Position numbers and translations under genes: made by a program. Positions 6,196 through 11,019 of a stretch of 11,019 bases of DNA are shown piece by piece. The DNA is taken from the NCBI GenBank assembly GCA_964636325.1, contig CAZWRV010000144.1:1-11019 (forward strand), given 5' to 3'. Below the pieces are notes generated by a model, which was not told the DNA's origin, did not search any database, and saw only the letters and a list, made by a program, of their open reading frames with translations. Numbering within the stretch: position 1 is the first letter of the stretch; every line of letters starts with the position of its first letter. Origin of the DNA: CAZWRV01 sp964636325. GTDB lineage: Bacteria > Verrucomicrobiota > Lentisphaeria > Victivallales > GWF2-50-93.

Positions 6196-8622
6196 TTACT
6201 GGACATCGCCGTCGAGCTTGATATCGGCCCTGTAGCCGAAAGCCTTCGGGCACAGGCGGATTTTTTGCGGAGCGATCCGCATTTCCTCGAAAATTACGAT
6301 TTGATTTGATGTTTTGAGCAGTTCTTGCGGAACCCATAGCGACTGCTGCGGGCCGAGGCTCCAGTATCTTCCGATGTTGAAGCCGTTCACCCACGCGCTG
6401 CCCTTGCCTGCGTTCTCGCCGAACTCCAGCCTGAACGCGGCGTCGGGAACTTCCTTAAGCCTGATGACCCCTTTGATCCAGGCGGGGCCTTTGATCTCGG
6501 CTTCGCAGGATGCCCATCTGCCCGATGCGGGGCCTGGGGTTGGCCACAGCTCGAAGCTTTCGCCGTCGGCGGTTCCGGGCCGCATCCGCCACCTGCGAAT
6601 TTCGCGGCCGTTGAGCCAGACCGGTCCGAAGAGACCCTTCGGTTCGCAGAGCGGAATGTCGAATTCCGCGCCGCTGTTGAACATGCCGAGGTTTTCAACG
6701 AGGATCGAAATCACATGGCTGCCTTTTTCAAGCGAGGGCATGACGTTCCATCCCAGATGCGAATGCGCGCCGCGGATCCCGATGTAATTCCCGTCGACCC
6801 ACACGAGCGCCCTGTCCGCCGCCCCGCTGAAGCAGATCATCTGCGGCCCGGCGTGGGCAACCCTGAATTCCGCCCTGTACCAGGCCCGTCCGTGCCCGTC
6901 TCCGAAATAAGCCATCGGCTCCGGATGTCCGGAGCAGTGCCATTTCGAATCGTCGTAATCAGCGGTAGCCTCGGGGAAGTCGCGGGAATATCCGATATCC
7001 TCAAGAAATTCTTCCGAAACTGAAGAATTTCTTGAGAATGAAGGCCTAAGGATTTTTATCTCTCTGTCCTTCAGCGTCCAGTACGGATTTGTTTCCGCCG
7101 AGGACGCCTTGAGTTCCAGCGAGCCGTTTGCAGCTTTTACATCTTCAATCCTGTCCGGTCCGCCGACGACCGCGGCCGGCGCGCCCGGAATTTCCAACCT
7201 CCAGCATCTTTCAATGGACTTGCTGTTGAGAACAAGGATTTCGAGCCCTTTGTGAGTCTTAAGCAACGGCATCTCGTCCGCCGGAACAGTGAAATCGATT
7301 TTTTCGTCGTCGATCGCCGCGAAAGCTTTCTTTCCCGCCTCCCCAAAGAGTACGAGGGCCGGTTCAACGGCATAGATGCCAAGATCGGTTTCGTTCAGGA
7401 TCATGCCGTTGCCGAGCGGAAGGTTTTTGACCGACCACCGGACCGCGCCTGCCGGGATGGACATGTCGACGCAGGCCTGTTCCTTCTCCTTGTCGGCGAT
7501 TTCGAGCTTCTCCTTCGAGTGGTTGATGAAGAACGTGAACTCGGCGGTCTTTCCTTTCCGGACGGCCTTGAGGAGGCCGGGGCTTATCTCAGTAATCTCC
7601 GGCATCCCGGTGCCTGCGAATTCCGCGGAGGCGAGCGGGGACATCCGGTTCTTGAAGAGCTGGTACTTGGGGCTGAAGAGTCCGTCGTCGAGGATCGGCG
7701 CGCCCGGCCCGTAGAGCGTCGTCATGAAGTTCAGGTCGGAGCAGATCGAGCAGCCGTGCCAGTAGGCGAAGTGGGCCCCGCCGGAGAAGACGAAGGCTGT
7801 CAGGCCGCCGGCACCGCCCGCGGCGATCTCAAGCGCGCCGTTCAGGGAACGTTCATCATCATACACCGCAGAACCGTTCCTGCCCCACCAGTCGAAGGCG
7901 GCGATCCAGTATTCGGTGACGAAGAGCGGGGCGTCCGGCTGGAGCTTCCTGGCCCTTGCCAGGTTGCGGATGCCGTCGCCGCCGAAGTTGCAGCAGAGGT
8001 TCACTCCCTTGTATTTCCGCGGCTGGAGGCGCGCGAAGTTGATGAAGCTGTCGCAGTTTATGATCGGCACGCTGATCCCGTGTTTGAGCACCTGGCGGCG
8101 GAGATGCTGGATGTATTTCTCCTCCTGGAACTTGCCGTAGTGCCCGTATTCGTTCTCGATCTGACACATGATGACTGATCCGCCATTGCCGATCTGGAAT
8201 TTCTCGATTATCGGGCAGATCTTGTCGAACCACTTGCCGACGTATGAGAGATATTTCCTGTCGGCGGTCCGGGGGCGCAGGCCCTTTTTTCGCGAGAGCC
8301 ACGGCGGAAGTCCGCCGGCCTGCCATTCGTCGCAGATATACGGCCCGGGCCGGGCGACGACATAGAGGCCGATCTCGGCGCATAGGCTGAGGAAGTGTTC
8401 GACATCCCTATGCCCGGAGAAGTCCCAGCGGCCCTCTTCAGTCTCGTGGAAGTTCCACGGCATGTAGACGGAGATCGCGTTGAAGCCGGCGCACTTCTGC
8501 TGGACCAGCCGCCTGCGCCATTCGCCGCGCGTCAGCTTGAAGTAGTGAACCTCGCCGGAAAGGAGCCACACAGGCCTTCCGTCGATCATATACGAATTCC
8601 TGCCGTAAGCTATCATTGTCAT
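6196..8622 (-). CDS. GH35 beta-galactosidase-like glycoside hydrolase (808 aa)
   Basis: This retaining glycosidase should remove terminal beta-galactose from oligosaccharides. The N-terminal TIM barrel opens with DGRPVWLLSGEVHYFKL (14-30). ARPGPYICDEWQAGGLPPWL (90-109) is the family's conserved loop. CQIENEYG supplies the acid/base Glu (E158) and FVTEYW the nucleophile Glu (E237). Beta-sandwich modules follow: one with WYRAEF and VWVDGNYIG (about 580-660), and a final jelly roll with VNGFNIGRYWSLGPQQSLWVP (about 740-770), typical of bacterial and plant-type GH35 enzymes. The frame is open to 8763, but family homology begins just after 8622; ATG 8622 or 8616 is likely, neither with a strong ribosome binding site. 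No signal peptide is visible, so the enzyme is probably cytoplasmic. It converges with pseudopilin 2 and diverges from the antitoxin gene. Substrate specificity within GH35 cannot be read from sequence. Confidence 0.92.
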   Translation of the reverse strand: MTMIAYGRNSYMIDGRPVWLLSGEVHYFKLTRGEWRRRLVQQKCAGFNAISVYMPWNFHETEEGRWDFSGHRDVEHFLSLCAEIGLYVVARPGPYICDEWQAGGLPPWLSRKKGLRPRTADRKYLSYVGKWFDKICPIIEKFQIGNGGSVIMCQIENEYGHYGKFQEEKYIQHLRRQVLKHGISVPIINCDSFINFARLQPRKYKGVNLCCNFGGDGIRNLARARKLQPDAPLFVTEYWIAAFDWWGRNGSAVYDDERSLNGALEIAAGGAGGLTAFVFSGGAHFAYWHGCSICSDLNFMTTLYGPGAPILDDGLFSPKYQLFKNRMSPLASAEFAGTGMPEITEISPGLLKAVRKGKTAEFTFFINHSKEKLEIADKEKEQACVDMSIPAGAVRWSVKNLPLGNGMILNETDLGIYAVEPALVLFGEAGKKAFAAIDDEKIDFTVPADEMPLLKTHKGLEILVLNSKSIERCWRLEIPGAPAAVVGGPDRIEDVKAANGSLELKASSAETNPYWTLKDREIKILRPSFSRNSSVSEEFLEDIGYSRDFPEATADYDDSKWHCSGHPEPMAYFGDGHGRAWYRAEFRVAHAGPQMICFSGAADRALVWVDGNYIGIRGAHSHLGWNVMPSLEKGSHVISILVENLGMFNSGAEFDIPLCEPKGLFGPVWLNGREIRRWRMRPGTADGESFELWPTPGPASGRWASCEAEIKGPAWIKGVIRLKEVPDAAFRLEFGENAGKGSAWVNGFNIGRYWSLGPQQSLWVPQELLKTSNQIVIFEEMRIAPQKIRLCPKAFGYRADIKLDGDVQ

Positions 8623-8734
8623 TTCACTTTCATCATTGGAGGAGTGGATCATTGGACAGGTGGGTAGTATAGATGCGCCATGTCGAAAATCTACCCGGCA
8701 CTGCATCTTGGAAAGTATGGACCGAAACGGAACT

Positions 8735-8763
8735 TTATAATCTTGATAATCTAAATATTGCAA
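8735..8763 (-). promoter_or_regulatory. Candidate GH35 promoter
   Basis: Read on the minus strand, TTGCAA (8763-8758) and TTATAA (8740-8735) are 17 bases apart in an AT-rich patch. Transcription would start near 8728 and leave a leader of about 105 bases before the GH35 start. It overlaps the forward toxin-antitoxin promoter almost completely, so the two polymerase sites should exclude each other. It is based on pattern only. Confidence 0.4.
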
Positions 8764-8771
8764 CTATTATA
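8736..8771. repeat. Operator-like repeats over the divergent promoters
   Basis: TATAAT (8736-8741) and ATTATA (8766-8771) are inverted repeats with centres 30 bases apart. ATAATCT also occurs as a direct repeat at 8737-8743 and 8746-8752. Phd/YefM antitoxins usually bind such short palindromes at their own promoter to autoregulate. AT-rich DNA makes chance matches likely, so this is a candidate site only. Confidence 0.3.
8743..8770 (+). promoter_or_regulatory. Candidate toxin-antitoxin promoter
   Basis: TTGATA (8743-8748) and TATTAT (8765-8770) are 16 bases apart. Transcription would begin near 8777, about 20 bases ahead of the antitoxin ATG at 8799, with AGGAG at 8789-8793. The short leader and the match of both boxes make this the best promoter for the pair. 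Confidence 0.55.
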
Positions 8772-8798
8772 TTTGTAGTAAAAGTAATAGGAGTTCCG

Positions 8799-9065
8799 AT
8801 GAACACGGTTTCAACCATGGACATGAGGCACGGCCTTGGAGACATCTTGAACAGGGTCTGCATTAAGCAGGACGAATTCATCATCGAGAGGAAGGGGAAG
8901 CGTCTTGCGGCGCTGGTCCCTTTTGAAAAATTCCAGGCGATGCGCAAGATGGCCGCATCGAACATCCTGAAGGTGATGGAGGACAGCGCCGGATACGGCC
9001 TGTCCGAAGAGGCCGCTGGAAAAATCGCCGATGATGCGAAGCACAAGTCGAGAAGGCGTAAATGA
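8799..9065 (+). CDS. Phd/YefM-family antitoxin (88 aa)
   Basis: This is a small DNA-binding antitoxin. The N-terminal part MNTVSTMDMRHGLGDILNRV followed by DEFIIERKGKRLAALVPFEKF is the classic Phd/YefM dimerisation and DNA-binding domain (residues 1-50). The charged C-terminal tail (about 55-88, ending KSRRRK) would wrap and block the toxin. The start is set by AGGAG five bases upstream; the frame is open back to 8673, but that extension crosses the promoter and has no ribosome binding site. The stop overlaps the toxin start in ATGA (9062-9065), so the two are translationally coupled. Autoregulation at the promoter just upstream is expected for the family. Antitoxins of this family pair with several toxin types; here the partner is a PIN protein. 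Confidence 0.88.
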   Translation: MNTVSTMDMRHGLGDILNRVCIKQDEFIIERKGKRLAALVPFEKFQAMRKMAASNILKVMEDSAGYGLSEEAAGKIADDAKHKSRRRK

Positions 9066-9523
9066 AGGCAGGCGAGACGTTCAGGATTGTGCTCGATGTC
9101 AATGTCATCATCAGCGGCCTTATAAATCCTTCTGGAGTTCCAGGCCTCATATTGAGGGAGATCATGTCGGACGCAGCTTCCTTGCGGCTAATTGTCTCAA
9201 GGGCGGTGCTCGACGAACTGCAGGCGGTCATCGCATATCCTTCGGTGAAAAGATATTTGAAGGTGGATGAGCGCAAGATACGGAATCTTCTGGTGGATTT
9301 CGAACTGGTTGCGGAGTTGCACGATACGGCGGGACATTCGATAGATATGCATTCGTCCGACTCCGACGATGACAAGTATCTCCTGCTTGCAGAGGCGGCC
9401 AAGCCGGATTTCCTGGTGAGCGGAGATGAGCATCTAACTGTTCTGAAGACTATAGGCGGAGTTGCGATTCTGAGCCCTAGAGAGTTCTGGAATCTTTTCC
9501 AGAAAAGATCCTCAGTGCATTGA
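9062..9523 (+). CDS. PIN-domain toxin, COG1569/TIGR00305-like (153 aa)
   Basis: This is a putative metal-dependent ribonuclease toxin. The PIN acidic residues are visible: D12 in IVLDVNVIISGL, E52 in SRAVLDEL, an Asp cluster at 100-104 before KYLLLAEAA, and D122 in LVSGDEHL. The last part, GGVAILSPREFW, is typical of the COG1569 subgroup annotated as a putative toxin of a toxin-antitoxin system. Length fits the family. No strong ribosome binding site precedes the ATG, consistent with coupling to the antitoxin through the 4-base ATGA overlap. The 3' end overlaps serA on the other strand by 12 bases. G+C looks lower than in the flanking metabolic genes, which fits horizontal acquisition. RNA target is unknown. 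Confidence 0.88.
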   Translation: MKAGETFRIVLDVNVIISGLINPSGVPGLILREIMSDAASLRLIVSRAVLDELQAVIAYPSVKRYLKVDERKIRNLLVDFELVAELHDTAGHSIDMHSSDSDDDKYLLLAEAAKPDFLVSGDEHLTVLKTIGGVAILSPREFWNLFQKRSSVH

Positions 9524-10699
9524 AACCTGTATGATGTCGGGGTTGCGGGAGAGCTCCCCGATCAGTCTCTCGGCAGGGATCCTGTCCAGGCGCATGGAGC
9601 ATGTGGCGGCGGTTCCGCCCTCGAAGATGATGTTCTGCATCTCCTCTATGTTGACGCCCTCGGCCTTGAGGGCGTCCAGGACGGCGGCGAGGACGCCGAC
9701 GCGGTTGAAGTGGCGGACGACCATGCCGTGGGTGGTCTGCGGCTTCGTGCGGACGTTGACGACGTTGGCGGGCACTCCGGTTTCGACGAAGGATTTTACG
9801 ACCCGCACAGTTTCGTCGGCGATGGCCTCCGAGGCCTGGTCCGTGGAGGCGCCTATGTGCGGCGTGCAGACGGCCAGCTCGGCCAGTTCCTGGTCGCTGA
9901 AGCTGTCCGTGCCCCCTTTCGGTTCGTTCTCGAAGACGTCGAGGCCGACCTTGAGCCCCTTTTCCCTTATGGCACTCTTAAGGGCGGCGGTGTCGACGAT
10001 TTCGCCGCGGGAGGTGTTGACGAGGATGGCGCCGTTCTTCATCTTCGAGAGGAACTCATGGCCGACGAGGTGGTGAGTCTCCTTTGAATATGCCAGGTGG
10101 ATTGTTATTGCGTCGGCGATGGCGGCTATGACGAGCGGCGAAGGCGCGAACTGGATTCCCATCGCCTCGGCGCTTACCGCGCTGAGCGAACGCGACCAGG
10201 CGATTACGTCCATCTCCAGCGCTCTGGCACGCGCTATCACCGCCCTGCCGATGCTGCCGACGCCTATTACGCCGAGCTTCCTCGACTTGAGGCCGCGCGC
10301 CTTGCCGTATTCGCCCTTCTTCCAGGATCCTGAACGCATGTCCGCCGCGGCAGGTACAATACGGCGGTCGCAGGCGATGAGGAGGCCGACCGCAAGCTCT
10401 GCTACGGCCTCGGTGTTCCTCCCGGGGCAGTTCGCCACGTGGATGCCGCGCCTGCTTGCCGCCTCCAGGTCGATCGTGTTGACGCCGGCGCCGGCGCGGA
10501 CTATCAGGGAAAGAGATTTTGCGGCGTCGATGGTCCTAGCAGTCACTTTCATGGAACGGACTATCAGTACGTCGTGGTCGGAAATCGCTTCCGGCAGTGT
10601 CTCGGCCTTGAGCGAAGTGTCCGTCTTCACCTCGCAGCCGAGACCTTCGAGCGCCTTGACCGTCTTGCCGGAAAGCTTGTCTGCGATAAGGACTTTCAT
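9512..10699 (-). CDS. serA: D-3-phosphoglycerate dehydrogenase, short form with ACT domain (395 aa)
   Basis: It oxidises 3-phosphoglycerate to 3-phosphohydroxypyruvate with NAD, the first step of serine synthesis, in the cytoplasm. The NAD site is GVGSIG (146-151). The catalytic trio is R231 (NTSRGEIVD), E259 (DVFENEP) and H281 (PHIGAST). A short C-terminal ACT domain (about 324-395, HFNRVGVLAAVLDALKAEGV) probably gives serine feedback, and the extra ASB domain of the long form is absent. Length matches the compact bacterial form. The ATG follows GGGAG by four bases. No serC or serB lies beside it in this window. It converges on the PIN toxin gene with a 12-base coding overlap. Other 2-hydroxyacid dehydrogenases share the core fold, but the ACT domain supports SerA. 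Confidence 0.93.
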   Translation of the reverse strand: MKVLIADKLSGKTVKALEGLGCEVKTDTSLKAETLPEAISDHDVLIVRSMKVTARTIDAAKSLSLIVRAGAGVNTIDLEAASRRGIHVANCPGRNTEAVAELAVGLLIACDRRIVPAAADMRSGSWKKGEYGKARGLKSRKLGVIGVGSIGRAVIARARALEMDVIAWSRSLSAVSAEAMGIQFAPSPLVIAAIADAITIHLAYSKETHHLVGHEFLSKMKNGAILVNTSRGEIVDTAALKSAIREKGLKVGLDVFENEPKGGTDSFSDQELAELAVCTPHIGASTDQASEAIADETVRVVKSFVETGVPANVVNVRTKPQTTHGMVVRHFNRVGVLAAVLDALKAEGVNIEEMQNIIFEGGTAATCSMRLDRIPAERLIGELSRNPDIIQVSMH

Positions 10700-10799
10700 G
10701 CAGCTCCCTTCCGAAGCTCCCTATTTCTGCGGATAGCTCAGGACAGTCTTCTTGGTTCCGTTGAGATTTCGTAACTTGGCACCGCCACCGGCGCAAATT

Positions 10800-10853
10800 G
10801 GCCAAATTCACAAGACGGCCAAATCAGCTTTAAAAATATCATATTTAAAAATA
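10800..10853. repeat. Short direct repeats upstream of serA
   Basis: GGCCAAAT occurs at 10800-10807 and 10817-10824, 17 bases apart. TTTAAAAATA occurs at 10829-10838 and 10844-10853, 15 bases apart. They lie downstream of or over the candidate serA promoter and could be operator sites. The AT-rich pair could be chance. Confidence 0.35.
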
Positions 10854-10872
10854 CATATTTCCAGCCAATCAA
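10844..10872 (-). promoter_or_regulatory. Candidate serA promoter
   Basis: On the minus strand TTGATT (10872-10867) and TTTAAA (10849-10844) are 17 bases apart in the AT-rich patch. The leader to the serA ATG would be about 135 bases, long enough for regulation but with no riboswitch I recognise. The boxes are weak and other pairs in this patch are possible. Confidence 0.3.
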
Positions 10873-10933
10873 TTATATTTTTAAACTTTTATTGAGAAGC
10901 GCGTATTGTATGTCTTCGGGGAGCGAAGGCGAT

Positions 10934-11019
10934 AGTTTCAGAGGAGTGGTGCTCTGCGAATATAGCAGTTTTGTCGGGGTGAAACTTAAAGTAGCGCAGG
11001 TATTCCTACCTGCGATGCC
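10934..11019 (-). repeat. Structured repeat, copy B (inverted, cut by window edge)
   Basis: Read on the minus strand this repeats the part order of copy A at 97-173. The hairpin CGCAGGTA-TTCC-TACCTGCG (10995-11014 on the plus strand) is identical, then come AAG, a 6-base insertion TTTCAC, CCGACAAA, a CTGC...GCAG hairpin with a changed loop, and CCACTCC plus TGAAACT. The 31 bases 10989-11019 are the exact reverse complement of 97-127. It may continue beyond the window into a second hairpin, as on the left. Confidence 0.7.

Larger units (their letters stand above)
10700..11019. other. Non-coding right region upstream of serA
   Basis: No gene is seen in these 320 bases. From left to right they hold the serA ribosome binding site, short direct repeats (10800-10853), an AT-rich patch (about 10825-10895) with a candidate minus-strand promoter, a GC-richer piece of unknown role (about 10896-10933), and the inverted copy of the structured repeat (10934-11019), which runs to the window edge and is probably cut there. 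Confidence 0.65.

Noticed and set aside
7252..8178. 308-residue open frame opposite the GH35 gene
   Set aside because: It lies antisense to the catalytic domain, which has intact active-site motifs; it shows no motif of its own.
8623..8763. 47-residue N-terminal extension of the GH35 enzyme
   Set aside because: The extension has no GH35 similarity and crosses the divergent promoter region; homology begins just after 8622.
8673..8798. 42-residue N-terminal extension of the antitoxin
   Set aside because: It includes the promoter, lacks a ribosome binding site, and the Phd/YefM domain begins at the ATG at 8799.
1..11019. Composite transposon bounded by the inverted end repeats
   Set aside because: No transposase, integrase or clear target duplication is present, the repeat copies differ by indels, and serA and carbohydrate genes are not typical cargo. 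Dispersed repeats explain the pattern more simply.

Overview
The window looks like a chromosomal piece of a Lentisphaerota (Victivallales-like) bacterium. The case rests on two pseudopilin genes with the long N-terminal motif FTLIELLVVIAIIAILAS and the C-terminal GGNxVxxDGSxxW motif, a type found in very many copies in that phylum. A very large exported sugar-binding/propeller protein and an 800-residue GH35 enzyme sit beside them. A related PVC lineage such as Kiritimatiellota or Planctomycetota cannot be excluded from sequence alone.

Layout. Bases 1-357 hold no convincing gene; they contain a nested palindromic repeat and a good sigma70-type promoter at 304-331. A forward pair follows: pseudopilin 1 (358-1260) and a 1244-residue secreted multidomain protein (1335-5069), each with a clear Shine-Dalgarno, probably co-transcribed. 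A 207-base gap holds an 88-base inverted-repeat element, then pseudopilin 2 (5277-6173). A GH35 beta-galactosidase-like gene runs the other way (8622-6196) and meets pseudopilin 2 tail to tail with 22 bases between. A Phd/YefM-type antitoxin and PIN-domain toxin (8799-9523, ATGA overlap) diverge from it. A short-form D-3-phosphoglycerate dehydrogenase with a C-terminal ACT domain (10699-9512, minus) overlaps the toxin gene tail to tail by 12 bases. The last 320 bases are AT-rich and non-coding, and end in an inverted copy of the left-hand repeat.

How it may work together. Pseudopilin 1, the exported protein (CBM9-like, FlgD-like Ig, beta-propeller, second CBM9-like module) and the GH35 enzyme suggest glycan capture outside the cytoplasm followed by removal of terminal galactosides. 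No transporter, regulator or sulfatase is present, so a complete utilisation locus cannot be claimed. The toxin-antitoxin pair and serA look like independent neighbours, although the toxin-antitoxin promoter physically overlaps a plausible GH35 promoter.

No tRNA, rRNA, CRISPR array, transposase or known riboswitch was recognised. The most unusual signals are the inverted, structure-conserving repeats near both ends of the window, the recurrent intergenic octamer TTTGTCGG, and the pairing of divergent pseudopilins with carbohydrate-active genes.
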